64,000 nucleotides of DNA from assembly GCF_003576645.1 (NCBI RefSeq), contig NC_044916.1, positions 1,885,989 to 1,949,988 of the forward strand, given 5' to 3'. Positions within the stretch are counted from its first letter, which is position 1; every line of letters starts with the position of its first letter. The DNA comes from Ipomoea triloba (taxonomy: Eukaryota; Streptophyta; Magnoliopsida; Solanales; Convolvulaceae). A model generated the notes under the pieces. That model did no database searches. It was not told the DNA's origin and was given only the letters and a program-made list of their open reading frames with translations. Shown here in pieces: positions 12,401 through 24,346 of the stretch. Made by a program: the position numbers and the translations under genes.

Positions 12401-15400
12401 TCAGTGCATTCTTGTTCTTGCAGAGTGGAGCTAAAGCGGCACATCAATTTTGCAGCTCATATTTCTTAAGCAATTCAGTTATGCACATGATAAGGTTTGA
12501 GTATGCTGCTCAGAAGTCATTATTCTATCATAATGCTGCCCCCCCCCCACCCCCACCTTGAACAAAGTTCTCAGATTCATCTCAGAATTCAACTCCACTG
12601 AAGAAAGAAATTGCTAAATTTGTTGCAATCTCAAACTTCCTAAAAGTAATCCTGGCTTATAAAGAAGAGGGCTCCAACTTAAGAAACTACTAATGACTCG
12701 TATGACATGTTTGACTCTTTATTCATACATTCCTACTGAAAAGCTACCGAGTAAATTAATTCTTAACCTATTAGGGAAAGAATATATCAAATTTTCTTCA
12801 GGCAGATGCAGTAGTGGTTGCAAACTCGATGGGAACAGTTTGGTTTTGGAAGATATGGCCTTGAAAGCTGTAGAAAACCACTAAATTACCAACATAACAG
12901 AATACAAAATAAAAAACACGATCAGCTTTTATTACCTAAAGTAATACCTAAATATGAACTGAAGCATTAAAAAATAGGCTTTATATCATGCTTCATTGCT
13001 TCTCCTCCTCCAACTCATTCTGGATCATCACTTGATTCATCTTAAACTGTTAATGCATATCAAGTATTCGCTTAGTATTCTTATTATGATATTTGCAACA
13101 GATGCTAAGAAATTGCTAGGATGAGTTGTTAAGTTAAATTTATTAAAAGGCTTCCTGCTCGTTGCTAAAAATACTGCTCTAAAATTTCAGAGACATGAGA
13201 GTGCAATTTGGAACATTGCTAGTTGACATTGGACTCATTGACATTCCCAAAAATTTCCAGGTATTTTAAGATAAAATGCTATTTTGTTGTTCTGAATTTT
13301 ATGATTATGTAGCTGTTTGCTTTTCAAATTACTGAGCAAACCTTTTGCAAAATTCTTTTTATGACAAATGAAATAATCTTCAATAGGTTTTTTGTCCCAT
13401 TCTTTTTTTTTTTTACAAAACTACCAGTGGTAGACCAATAAATACATTACATGATGAATGGTAAATACCCCAATTACAATGAATAATCATAAGAACTCCT
13501 AAATAACAGAGACTAAAACTACCTCGCCAGGCTTGTTCTTGGTGAGGTTCAAACCGATGACCTTTTGGGACAATGGCCCTCGGCTTAAGGTGTTTCCCAA
13601 CTAGGCAAGGTCTTGCGGTTAGGTTTTCTGCTTTTCTCCCTTCTATTATGTGTTTCGTTTTGGCGTGGTGAAGTAGGAGTCGCTAATTAGTAATAGTGTA
13701 GTACTAAACTGAAAGAAATCTAGGCATAATGGTTTAGCTCTCTCATTCATTTACTAAAATCTTTTTTCGCAATTATGTTTCTAAGAAGTTTATTTGTTCT
13801 TGGTGCATTTTGGAATACCTTGTGGAATTACTTGCAGCAAGATGAATGTAGTCTGAGCCTCTGAGGTCTTAATTCTTTAGCTATCTCATTGCCTTGTTAC
13901 TTGCCCTTTCTACAAGTAGAGCATTTATTTGTTCTTTGCCTACTTTGGACTTGTTCTCTTTTCATATCATTTAAGGTTCTGTACCTTATAGATTCTTTTT
14001 CCTGTGTTTTTGGGGTAGCATTATAACTTGAAATACTCTTTGATGCAGATTGCTGGGAAAAGGAAAGAAAAGCTTGATAGTTGGCTTTCTGATGCATCAC
14101 AACCATTTAATATGCATGCAAATCATAATTTAATTCTTAAGGTAACTTAAAATTTTTCTTTTATATTTCATTAGAATTTAGAAGCACCAAGCCCTTATGT
14201 GAAGGACACAAATGCAGGCTACAGTTGTGGAACAAAACAAATGTTGATAAATAGAGACAAATATATCTTTCGTGTAGTCTTGCTGCACTCATATGGTGTC
14301 TTTTTTTAATGTAATACGTAAATATCATTGATCAAACAGAAGGATAGTAAAGATCAGTGAACATTTTGGTTACTATATAACCCAAATCTCAAATCTGAGT
14401 GCATTCGAACTTTTAAAAAAGAAAAGAACCAAAAAAAATAAAAATGCTTTTACTGCTTTCTTTTTCTTGTTATGTGATTCTGGACTTCCTGAGGTACCAA
14501 TATTGAGAGTGCATGTTTAGGCCATACTATGTGCAGGTCTGTATCCCAATGTAGCTGCCACAGAAGAAGGTATCTCTGCATCTGCTCTTGGATCCCTGAA
14601 ACAGAATACCGGTCCCACAGCAAGGAGTCAGCCCCTGTGGTTTGATGGAAAAAGAGAAGTTCACATTCACCCTTCTTCAATGAACTCTACTTTAAAAGCT
14701 TTCCAGTATCCATTTCTAGTCTTTCTTGAAAAGGTCAGTGTTTTCTACTTTCTAGAACTCTTTGGCATACTAGTGGGGGCTTTTGGTTCAAACATGGGAA
14801 TGGGAATCAAATACTTGATAATTGGAATGAGTTTTAGTAAAAGTATTTTGCTTGTTTGGTAGTAGGCTGGAATTGGAATCATTACCAATATTGTTGTTCG
14901 GATATATATAACCTTATAATCTGAATAAAGGTTTTTTAAAAAATTTTTAAAAAAAGTTTAAGGCAATTGATCCTGATATGCTGACATCCAAAACACAGAA
15001 AAAATCCAAAGCATTGTGATAAAAACACAAGGAGTGAGGAGGGGATAAGACTAAGTAATGGGAATAATACCTTAACTTAATTAGGTAATGGGTTTTTTAA
15101 TTAATGGGGTATTCTGTATTCAAATCCTATACCTGTGTTTTTAAAAGTTGTCAACCAAACAGTATGTATAACTTTTATTCCCATTCCTTGTGTCTAAACC
15201 CATGAACCAAACACACCCAAGTGTTTGCATAATGCCATAATTTAATGCTCTTGCTCAAATCCTCAGCTATGCGTATGTTATTGGGTTTTAAATAGTTATT
15301 TTTGTCTGAAGTATAATATTTGGTTCTTGTATATCTAGAAGATGATTCCAATGCCCTCTAAATTCTCAGGTAGAGACAAATAAAGTATTTCTACGAGATA

Positions 15401-16750
15401 CTACCGTAATATCTCCTTATTCCATTTTGCTGTTTGGCGGTTCAATAACTGTGCAGCATCAGGTATCTATCTTCCTACCCCCAGATTCGGTTCGAATTTG
15501 CAGTTTCCTGGTAATATTCTTTGTTATTTCTTGTTGAAGATGAATAATAATAAATGTGTATATTCACTAACAACTTAAGCTTTTAACTTGTAAGTATGGT
15601 GGAACACATACTTCAATATTTCCAATTGTGTACGACAACGAAAAATTCACCTTATGCAAATACTCTGCATGATCCAATTGATCTTGTTATCTTTCATCTA
15701 GACGAGCTCCCTGGAAATATTAAGACATGCAGCCAGATGAATATATAAAAATGAGTAAAAATATAGAGTTCCTAACATAACCCTATCCAAAACACAACTT
15801 TTCACATAATCACATTGAATGTACTCTAATTCACAGTATATGCCTCCTTTCACATCAGAAAATTTCTGACCTTTCTGCCAAGTATTTTAATATTAACTAA
15901 GGTAAATGAGACCTATATGTATTTTTTTTTTCATTCGGTTATTATGGATGATTAGGGGTTCAGGGTATAGTTTGATGGTAAGCCAACCATTCGAAGTACC
16001 CAAAAAAATTATTGATGTTGATTTAACTACCAATCCTTCGTACATGGGGAGGGAGAAAGTGCATAGGAGTTACTTCATCTAATGTAGGAATGTAGGATAT
16101 ATCTCTGCTTCTATATCAGGGAGTTTACTTCCCCATTATTGTCCCCAAAAAAGAGAGAAGGTGCATCACATTTGGTGATAAATGTTTACTGCTATAGTAA
16201 TGTCCATTGGATAAGAAGTAACTGTTCATCCGCTCAGATAGATGAGCGAACTGCTTGGTTCATGCTGTACAAAAGCTTTCCATCCTAATCTTCCATTAAG
16301 CAGTGTTTACTAATTGATAATTTTGGGATCACAGAGTGGAATAATCACCATAGATGGATGGTTAAAGATCAGGGCAGCTGCACAAACTGCTGTGCTCTTC
16401 AAAGAACTGCGCTTAACCCTTCATGGTATTCTCAAGGAGCTAATTCAAAACCCTCAGGTACAATTGCTTCTTCAGTACTCAGCATTCTTCTTAAACTATT
16501 AATGAAAGTCCCCTTCCATAAGTTATATATCCATTAATATCAAGAGAATATACTGTTGGATGTTTCATGGTTGTCAACATTTATCTCGTTAACTTATTTG
16601 AAAATATAACTATAGAACAATCTGGCACTGTTGAAGTTCCTTAAATGGTGCACAATCTGGTTTTGGTTTCAGAGTGCAAGCACCAAGGATAATGAAGTTA
16701 TCAGGTCCATAATACACTTGCTGTTGGAAGAAGATAAGCCGTCAATGTGA
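108..16750 (+). CDS. DExH7-like DEAH/RHA-family RNA helicase (5' partial)
   Basis: ATP-dependent RNA helicase of the plant DExH7 (DHX29/DHX57-like) group. The visible part encodes about 1255 residues in 31 exons: 108-158, 790-943, 1024-1424, 1802-2020, 2310-2421, 2614-2802, 3367-3446, 4125-4247, 4653-4739, 4844-4944, 5695-5752, 5933-5998, 6212-6294, 6424-6607, 7057-7203, 7303-7404, 7509-7661, 8274-8378, 8581-8721, 11037-11126, 11251-11307, 11611-11694, 11870-11968, 12045-12185, 12424-12494, 13191-13260, 14049-14141, 14521-14733, 15370-15462, 16335-16457, 16673-16750. All joins keep frame. Helicase motifs, numbered from the first visible residue: Walker [10 protein letters not shown] near 435, TQPRR, DEVH near 539, SAT near 576, QRRGRAGR near 822, then HA2 and OB-fold regions. 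The charged N-terminal part includes a dsRBD-like LFPDLPVHL segment. Family length is about 1450 residues, so some 200 lie upstream of the window. Exons look intact despite the plastid insert in intron 8722-11036. The exact role of this copy is not shown by the sequence. Confidence 0.93.
6367..6400. repeat. (ATT)n microsatellite in a helicase intron
   Basis: About eleven uninterrupted ATT units lie close to the 3' splice site of the intron 6295-6423. The 3' site itself is intact. Confidence 0.9.
8908..9224 (+). repeat. Left copy of 317-bp direct repeat in the NUPT
   Basis: Carries the accD 3' end and accD-psaI spacer. It matches 10654-10970 without indels, with six substitutions (about 98% identity). 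Past 9224 the left copy continues into more accD-psaI spacer, whereas the right copy gives way to helicase intron sequence. Confidence 0.93.
9671..9775 (+). pseudogene. psaI: psaI reading frame of plastid origin (intact, nuclear copy)
   Basis: A 34-codon frame reading [14 protein letters not shown] at the start and ending HVQNNKIV. This is the whole photosystem I subunit VIII, a single-span thylakoid protein, near the usual plastid length of about 36 residues. It has no stop or frameshift. It lies in a nuclear intron and lacks a transit peptide or nuclear promoter that I can see, so it is called a pseudogene by context. The undamaged frame fits a recent transfer, though a target this short says little about age. 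Confidence 0.9.
9873..10697 (+). pseudogene. accD: accD C-terminal fragment (acetyl-CoA carboxylase beta) of plastid origin
   Basis: The frame encodes 275 codons of the plastid acetyl-CoA carboxylase carboxyltransferase beta subunit up to its own stop. The zinc ribbon is complete (CEKC near the start and CEQC about 20 residues later). The carboxyltransferase core follows, with [22 protein letters not shown] and [13 protein letters not shown]. The first codon is TTG, because homology enters mid-protein; an in-frame TAG lies just upstream at 9861-9863. The long N-terminal region of accD is absent. There are no internal stops. It sits in a nuclear intron without a visible transit peptide, so it is most likely a non-functional recent transfer. 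Expression from a chimeric transcript cannot be excluded from sequence alone. Confidence 0.93.
10654..10970 (+). repeat. Right copy of 317-bp direct repeat in the NUPT
   Basis: Includes the last codons of the accD fragment and the following spacer. It pairs with 8908-9224. Host intron sequence resumes at about 10971, 66 bp before the next helicase exon. Confidence 0.93.
13408..13626 (-). mobile_element. tRNA-derived SINE-like element in helicase intron
   Basis: Read on the minus strand, this begins with an A-box-like GCCTAGTTGGG segment, then a B-box-like GGTTTGAACC about 60 bp later, and ends with an A-rich tail (the T run at 13407-13418 on the plus strand). Size (about 220 bp), internal Pol III boxes and tail fit a plant SINE. 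Clear target duplications were not found; AGGTTTTTTG upstream and AGGTTTTCTG downstream are a possible imperfect pair. Confidence 0.6.
14774..15220. mobile_element. MITE of the GTTTGGTT...AACCAAAC family in helicase intron
   Basis: The left end has CTTTTGGTTCAAACATGGGAA and the right end has the inverted form, TTCC...CATGAACCAAACACACCC. It shares internal blocks with 38245-38719, such as GTAAAAGTATTTTGC and ATTACCAATATTG. No coding capacity. Confidence 0.7.
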
Positions 16751-17791
16751 AGTTCCCACCCAACCTCGGGTCAATGCTATAGTTCACGTAAATCTGGCAT
16801 CTCAACACAAGTAACTTACTCCCGCTCCGGGTAACTTGGCTGTGTAGCAAGATTCTCTAACAATTCCAAATCCATCAGGGCTGAGGATCTTTTTTTCCTG
16901 TCTCGCCCTGCACCTCACGCACCAAGTACGTATATCTTGATCCCGGATGATATGGTCTTAAACTAATAGTTTCTTCATTTAAATGGAGGGGGCTCCACAT
17001 GCTCCCTGCAGCTGTAAATTGCAAACTGCAAGTGTCAAAGGCATTAAAAAAATGATATTGGAGATCATGATTCGGGATGATATGGTCCCTAATCTCATAG
17101 TTAGACCATTTGCTTGCAGTATTGTTGAATTCTCCAATCTAATATGATCTGTCATCTTAGATATACATGATGTGCATATGCATACATCAAAAGTTCATGA
17201 CAAGTTAAAGGCACAAGAGTTCAATGATAAGTTGCCTAACTTGATATAAACTAATTAGTCAATTAATGATTTAATATGCATTACAGGGAAAGTTTACACT
17301 GCCTGCCAACTAGTATTGGTGTGGATAATATCGAGTGTAATTATGTATATTATTTTTTGTTGTAGTAGTACTATCAATATTCAGCGGTGGGTTCTCAGTT
17401 TGTACCTCGGGTCTGGGTCGACACCCCACCTGAGAGTATTGTCCATTTGTTTTATTGATTGATGAAATTATGTGGTTGTTTTTAAAATAAAATAAAATAA
17501 AATAAAAAATAAAATCAATATTGTTACCGCGTAGAAAAATCCATACATTATAATATGCAGAATTGCAGATTGAGTGCCTATTAGTTCATTAATTAAATAA
17601 ATATTCAATTCTTCCCTATTAATTAGTTCACACTTCTAATTGAATATAGATAACTTGTGTTCCCATGCATCTTTTGCATCATCACGTCTCTAATAAAATG
17701 TATTCAATTCCTTCGACAATCGAATTAAAATTCCAACGTGGGACGTAATCTTAATTGGTAGCAAGTTCTTTTTTTTTTTCTTTTTTTTTTT
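16751..17791. other. Helicase 3' region and intergenic DNA before the N gap
   Basis: Holds the presumed 3' UTR of the helicase, then AT-rich DNA with an AAAAT run near 17488-17512 and a T-rich stretch at the gap edge. I see no gene. Confidence 0.6.
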
Positions 17792-18355
17792 NNNNNNNNN
17801 NNNNNNNNNNNNNNNNNNNNNNNNNNNNNNNNNNNNNNNNNNNNNNNNNNNNNNNNNNNNNNNNNNNNNNNNNNNNNNNNNNNNNNNNNNNNNNNNNNNN
17901 NNNNNNNNNNNNNNNNNNNNNNNNNNNNNNNNNNNNNNNNNNNNNNNNNNNNNNNNNNNNNNNNNNNNNNNNNNNNNNNNNNNNNNNNNNNNNNNNNNNN
18001 NNNNNNNNNNNNNNNNNNNNNNNNNNNNNNNNNNNNNNNNNNNNNNNNNNNNNNNNNNNNNNNNNNNNNNNNNNNNNNNNNNNNNNNNNNNNNNNNNNNN
18101 NNNNNNNNNNNNNNNNNNNNNNNNNNNNNNNNNNNNNNNNNNNNNNNNNNNNNNNNNNNNNNNNNNNNNNNNNNNNNNNNNNNNNNNNNNNNNNNNNNNN
18201 NNNNNNNNNNNNNNNNNNNNNNNNNNNNNNNNNNNNNNNNNNNNNNNNNNNNNNNNNNNNNNNNNNNNNNNNNNNNNNNNNNNNNNNNNNNNNNNNNNNN
18301 NNNNNNNNNNNNNNNNNNNNNNNNNNNNNNNNNNNNNNNNNNNNNNNNNNNNNNN
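17792..18355. other. Assembly gap (564 N)
   Basis: Unresolved bases. The left edge is a T/C homopolymer, which may be why assembly stopped. Any open frame drawn across it is meaningless. Confidence 0.99.
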
Positions 18356-19377
18356 GGAGGTGGGGGGTGGGTTTGGGTTGGTAGATTTAGTTGAAGAGTT
18401 GGTTCATAGAATTAATTGAAATAGTCAAGTGAGAACGTGGATAGTGGATACTAATTTCATTTGTTCGTTTTGATAGTGTACTCCGAGAGTAGGATCTATA
18501 CTATTTATAATTGTGGAGTTTTACTACATGGATTCACATTCTCTACTTCACTTTTACTCCCTGAGTGGCAAGATATGATAGGTTATCTTCATCTTGTGGG
18601 TCTCAAGAAAAGTGTCAACATTAAATTTTTGTGTGTGAGAGAGTAAAAGTTGGGAGTAGAACTTGGGAGTCCAAGTAGTATTTTTCATAATAGTGTACTC
18701 ACGTATGTTCACTATTAATTCTATGCTCTATTAAACAAGCATTTCTAAATATACTGTTATAATTATAGAAATGTTATCGCGCTTTTTTCTTCTATTTTTT
18801 TTTTAATAAAAATTTTCAAGTCTTGATCATGCTGAATAGACATATAAGATTAGTCTACACGTTTTCACGTAATTACTAGTTCTCATGTGAGTCAAGCTAT
18901 ACACATGACACGTACACATGAACACAATTCAATATATTATATGTGTATCTATATGAAATCATTCAAAGGTTATAATCTATTATTCACACTATCTCATTTT
19001 TAAGTGTTTAGTTCAGTTAACAAGAGTTTATTAAAATTATTTAAAATTTAAATTTTTATAATATTAAGTTTAACATTACTATATAAAATTTATATATTTA
19101 GAAACTAAATTAAAAGTGTTATTATACCCAAACAATTTTTTTGAAAAAAAAGAAGAAGAAATATTAAAGAAAATAACTAAAAAAGAAAGAGTTAGTTTAA
19201 CAGTATAACATGTAAAATGGAAAAAAAAAATGGAGTATTAGTATAATTTTCAAATCAAATTAATTGGCAAATTTTAGTTTGGTAAAATTAGAAAATTTTC
19301 AATTTAAACACCCTTATATGATCAAATGTAACCCCATTACTACCATACAAGATATGTAAATCACATTAACAAAATCG
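18356..19377. other. AT-rich intergenic DNA, no gene seen
   Basis: Begins GGAGGTGGGGGGTGGGTTTGG at the gap edge and is then AT-rich with short degenerate tracts. No open frame with recognisable protein content and no RNA gene. Confidence 0.5.
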
Positions 19378-19385
19378 TATTGAAC

Positions 19386-20518
19386 TAGGGATGTCAACGG
19401 GGCGGGGCGGGGCGGGGAATGGGGTCCCCGTCCCCGTCCCCGAAATCTTCCCCCATTCCCCGTCCCCGCCCCGTTCCCCGGAGGGGATGGGGAATAATTC
19501 CCCATCCCCATCCCCGCGGGGATTTTTCGGGGACGGGGAATCCCCGCGGGGATTTTTTTGAATTATGTAAATTTAACCAAGAAACTAATATTATGAAAAA
19601 ATTATATTGTTACCGTAAAAGAGAATTAGTTTACCGTAAATGTTTAAATATTTATTAAATGATAGCGTATAGACATCAAATACAAGGTATTTCTACTAGT
19701 TTATTTCAATATAAACAGTTAAAGGTATTTCTACTAGTTTATTACTTTATTTCCACTACTAGTTTATTTCCAATTTTCTACTACTAGTTTATTTTCAATT
19801 TTCCATTGCTTATTTCTCATCATGTTATTCATGTCCAACAAATAAATTCTTTCTAGTTTTCCAGGATATTTTGGAGTGTAATAAACAAATAATTGTCACT
19901 GATTATTTTTATTCTTTATTTAATTTATAATTCATAACAATCTACATTTTATTAAGTAAATTCACTTAAAAAAAATCAAAACTAAGTAAATCTGCAAACT
20001 GAACTATGTAATCTGCAAACTAAGTAAATCTGCAAACTATGTAATAAACCTACATTTTATTAAGTAAATATGCAAAATTGATAATCATAATAGTATTTAA
20101 TCAAGCCTTTGAAATCTATATATATCATGATTCATGAAGGTGGCCTGCCAAATAGTATAATATGTAACATTTACCATAAACTAGCTGACAAATATTAGGG
20201 AAATTTATAAACAAAGAAGTAAAAGAACTAGACACCTAAAGTCCTAAACAAAGAACTAGCTTGAATATATAATTCGTGTATATATATAAATATATAATAT
20301 ATAATATACGGGGACGGGGCGGGGATCGGGGATCGGGGTCGAGGTCGGGGTCGGGGCGGGGGATACATTCCCCGTCCCCGTCCCCGCCCCCGTCCCCGGC
20401 GGGGATTAGGAATTCCTCCCCATCCCCGCCCCTGTTCCCCGAATTAATTCCCTGAACCCGCCCCCGTCGGGGCGGGGATCGGTTTTCCCCGTCGGGGCGA
20501 GTTAAATTGCCATCCCTA
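19386..20518. mobile_element. Complete non-autonomous hAT element with G-rich ends
   Basis: The element is bounded by TAGGGATGTCAA on the left and the inverted TTGCCATCCCTA on the right. It is flanked by a perfect 8-bp target duplication TATTGAAC (19378-19385 and 20519-20526). Terminal sequence and duplication length are diagnostic of the hAT superfamily (Ac termini read YAGGGATG). Each end carries about 150-200 bp of subterminal G/C blocks, such as four GGGG runs at 19399-19417 and matching blocks at 20310-20500. The interior is AT-rich. No transposase frame is present in 1133 bp, so mobility would need a helper element. Confidence 0.9.
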
Positions 20519-20526
20519 TATTGAAC

Positions 20527-23500
20527 TGATAACATTTTGATATGAGAATTATATTTTACCTATGCCTTTATGAAATTGGGCAGCTAAAGCTTAAGTTCAA
20601 TTACTTATGAATGATTTAAAGTTAATTTAAATGATAAGTAATGAACTCAAACATTTCTGATTTATGTTCTTAGAAAATTTGTTGTGTGTATAACTATCGC
20701 AGTTTGTAGTTCATCCAAATAACAAATAGGAATAAACAAGTAGTAAAAAGACTCCAAAATTGATAACCCAGTTCGAAGATATCTACTCATACGTCTGGGG
20801 GCATCACATGAAGAGATTGTCTGATTCTCCATTGAACTCAAAGGAAATGATATACCAAGCCACATTAATGAACACGAAGTGCTCTAAACTTCACAGCTAC
20901 ACCATAGCTAAACAATGCGGAGCATCTTCTTGAAAGAATTGACGAAGAGATCTCTTAATCACTCAAATTGAGACTCTCCTCAATTGCAGCACACTAGTGT
21001 TGTCTCCATGTGATGAACAACCCATAAACAATAATGATCGTGATAATTGACTTGACTTAGAGTTGCTTAATTACTTTTCTCTGAGAAGATCTTCAATAGA
21101 ATAACCGTCTTGAACTTTAGCTCAAACTATCTCTTTAACTAGTTCAGTCTTCAATACTCTGAGTATGATATGAGACCTACTTGAACTAACTCTTTATGCT
21201 AATACAGATTTTATCTACCTAAGTACAAACTAAGGATTGAACTAAATCTTGAATAACTACTCTATTCTATAAAACATTAGCAACACAAAGAGAGAGGTAA
21301 AAGATAATTCTTTTATAACTCCTTTTTTCACAAGTAATCATTTTATTAACACTTTCAAAACAGGACATAATATAACTTTATCAAATATAATACTAGGAAA
21401 TATGATTCCTAGGAGCATAGAGCACAAGTGACATGCATTATCTAGAACTTTCCTTCAATTTTAACCAAGAGTTTTACTTCTCGATCTTTACATGCATGGA
21501 TATCCAACATCCAAGCAATCATGACATCATTACTCAAATTTATTTAATCAAATGTGCACATGGATTTGGGCATTAGGCTTGTTGAATTGGCATATGATCA
21601 TGTGGAACACATTCAGCATTATATTTTACTCAATTTTTTTGTTGTCATCCCACTTGTATGTATCCTTAATATACAAATTTAAGATACTTGTCAAGACTTT
21701 GTCTTGCAATAATGAGTTTGAGTATCTGACTTACTAAATTAAACCTCATTAGTTTAATGTTGCCGGCCTCATAAAGCAAGCAAGCAAGCATACAATATTA
21801 AAACTACTTACAAATCATCACTTCATTTCTCTATTATATTTTTGTTTTATAACACCATCATATCCCTACTGGCATTGTTTTAAAAATTTAATTTCCTCTT
21901 AGAATGGATCTCTTCAAGGAAGAATGTCGTTTCACTGAATCGTTTCTACATTGGAAGCTCATTGAAAATATTACAAGATCGTCTTTATAATTAAAAAAAA
22001 AAATTGCATGTAAAACTAGTCCAATTTCTTGCACAACCTACAAGCAATGACTAAGCTAAAGATAAAGATTATACTATTCTAAGCTAGCGCAAAAGAATAA
22101 GCTAAGTACGCAATGACTTCTAGTTTAGACTAGCGCTACAAACACTATTCATATAGCTACTTAAAAGTAGTCATTGTGAGTAAGCCGCAAAACGGATATT
22201 TTGGTTATAATTTAGGAGTCAGTTGCCCGTGAATAATAAGACGCTTAGCGACTTCCTTATTGAATTCATATATTCTCTTCAATAAATTTTCATATTAGAG
22301 TAGAGGCAACAGATTAAACGATCTCTGTCTCTATACTTCGAAACAATACTCTTCTTCAACCTTAGGGTTTATCTTGAAAAGAAATGCATTTCAATGGTCT
22401 AATTCAAAAAAAAAAAAAAAAAAAAACTTATAGGACTATTAATACTTATGCATATTTAATAAACTAGAAGTATATATCTCTATATTTTTATATTTATACA
22501 TTTCTCCTATGTTATTTCATATTTCGTTTTCATTAGATCGAGTGCTTAAACTCAACGACAGTATTCGATAGTCATTTACTCACCAAATTCAGATTGCACT
22601 TCCAATGTTTGGCTCTTACTTATGACACACCCTCCATAAGATTCTAAACTATTGTATTAAATGCCATATTGTACGTATTAACAACTTTATATGGTAAAAA
22701 CTTCCAAATTTTCAAAAGGCATATATAGACACAAAAGAAAACTCTAGAGGAAGCCTTTACTAACAATAAAATAAATAAATAAATAAATAAATAAATAAGA
22801 GGTCATGCACTGGAGTGGTCAATAATATAATGATGTCGTGTGATTGTATATCCATTGTCATGTAGGATTGAGCTGTACAATGGTGTAGGGCTCACTCTAA
22901 TAAGTGCCAACCATAATTGTTAGATTAGACTAATTAAATGTCCAATGATATAAACAAAAAAAAGTGTGTATATATAGAGAGATTTAAGATCATATGAAAT
23001 CACTTGTTTAGGTGAGATTGTAAGATTAACTTGTTTATCAATGCTTAAGTGTGTGCGAGGGCGATTGATTTAAACCATTAAAATTTATCAGATTGATACA
23101 CAAGATTTGATCTCATAGAAACCCCACCCCTACCCCCACACAGACACACACATATATATACTCAAATGAAAAAGTAGTAGAATTAAAATAATATTTTATT
23201 GTTATTATAATGAAACTAATGTAGTTAAAAAATAAACTTGAAGTATAATTAAAGTGATATTTCATCGTTATTATAATAAAACTAGTGTGTGAAAAATGAA
23301 AATAAACAACATAACACATACAATATATAACATATATTGTGAAATAAAACTGAAGTGTAATTAAAATAATACGATGTCGTTTTACTTCATGGTCCACATG
23401 CTACATGGAGCATGTTCCATGATAAAATTTGCCAAAGCTCTTCTGCTTTCTTTATTTTGAAAGTAAAACCACCAAACCAATCTCCCCATTCATTAGGATT

Positions 23501-23600
23501 CCTCTGGTTGCAACTATTCCCAATTGCCCTTTCCATCTTCCATCAGCATTAAACTTAATGAAGAAATTTTTAATTACTATTAGAATAACTATAGTATGCC
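20527..23600. other. AT-rich intergenic DNA with microsatellites
   Basis: No supported gene. Contains a poly-A run near 22408-22426, an (AAAT)n array at 22764-22797 and TA-rich tracts. The stretch 20750-21010 resembles decayed retrotransposon-type sequence but has no diagnostic ends. Confidence 0.5.
22764..22797. repeat. (AAAT)n microsatellite
   Basis: Eight or so consecutive tetranucleotide units, uninterrupted. Confidence 0.9.
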
Positions 23601-23607
23601 AAGACCT

Positions 23608-23745
23608 TGCATTGTGATTTAGTGACACTAAATTACACTCTCATTTGAGAGGTTGTAGGTTTGAGCCTCAATAGTGGAGGTGATATTGACTTTTTGTGTT
23701 CAACAGGTTGGAAAGTAATTATGACAAAATCCTACCAATGACACA
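23608..23745 (+). mobile_element. SINE-like copy
   Basis: Has an A-box-like stretch (TGTGATTTAGTGAC) and a B-box-like GGTTTGAGCC about 40 bp downstream, ending near a CA-rich run. The boxes are degenerate; the call rests on their spacing and short size. Confidence 0.4.
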
Positions 23746-23900
23746 CACACACAAAAGAAGAAGTAAGAATTTAGTATTGTTTTTTTTTTTTTAAATAAGA
23801 ATTTAGTATTGTTATAGACACTAATATACAATATTGTCCTATGGAAAAAGCAATTTGGTACACTTTGTCCCTTAATCAGACTTGTTCAGTGCGAACCAGG

Positions 23901-24007
23901 ATTAGTCTGAGTATAGTACGGGTTTAAAGGTGTCTCTTACAGTTAGAACATGGGAATTAGTCTGAGTATAGTACGGGTTTAAAGGTGTCTCTTACAGTTA
24001 GAACATG
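23901..24007. repeat. Perfect tandem duplication, 52 bp copies at 55-bp period
   Basis: The block starting ATTAGTCTGAGTATAGTACG appears at 23901-23952 and again at 23956-24007 with no difference that I can see. It is either a very recent duplication or an assembly artefact. Confidence 0.9.
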
Positions 24008-24181
24008 CTCAGGACACCTCGTGGTGGTCTGACAAAAAAAATAGACACTAAAATACAAGCATTTAGGAGCATGTAATCTAGTTGAGGCTAATTGAGATAC
24101 ATCTTAGGATTTGCCTCATTCACCCGGAATAGTGAATAATGGTTCTTACAATTTGGAGTATAAACTTATTATTATATTTTA

Positions 24182-24212
<31 letters not shown>
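24182..24212. repeat. Poly-A tract upstream of the glyoxalase-like gene
   Basis: About 31 A residues, 135 bp before the start codon at 24347. It may be the tail of a retroposed sequence or a simple homopolymer in the promoter. Confidence 0.85.
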
Positions 24213-24216
<4 letters not shown>

Positions 24217-24346
24217 AAAGGGCAGCACTTTCTTCCCACCCTGCTTATATATATGCACTTATCATAGTGAAGTTTCTCATTGTCCCATAGCCAAATAAGT
24301 TGTAGAGTCTTCAATAGATTATATTATTGTTTGAGATAGAGAGAAT

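Noticed and set aside
17755..18384. 209-codon ORF
   Set aside because: It crosses the N gap and consists of unknown residues.
19314..19511. Gly/Pro/Arg-rich ORFs at the hAT ends (also 19419-19658 and 20236-20535)
   Set aside because: Frames are open only because of the GGGG/CCCC subterminal repeats.
20750..21010. Possible copia-type LTR piece (CCAGTTCGAAG...CGTCTGGGGG)
   Set aside because: The phrase is reminiscent of LTR sequences, but no TG...CA ends, target duplication, primer-binding site or coding domain could be found.
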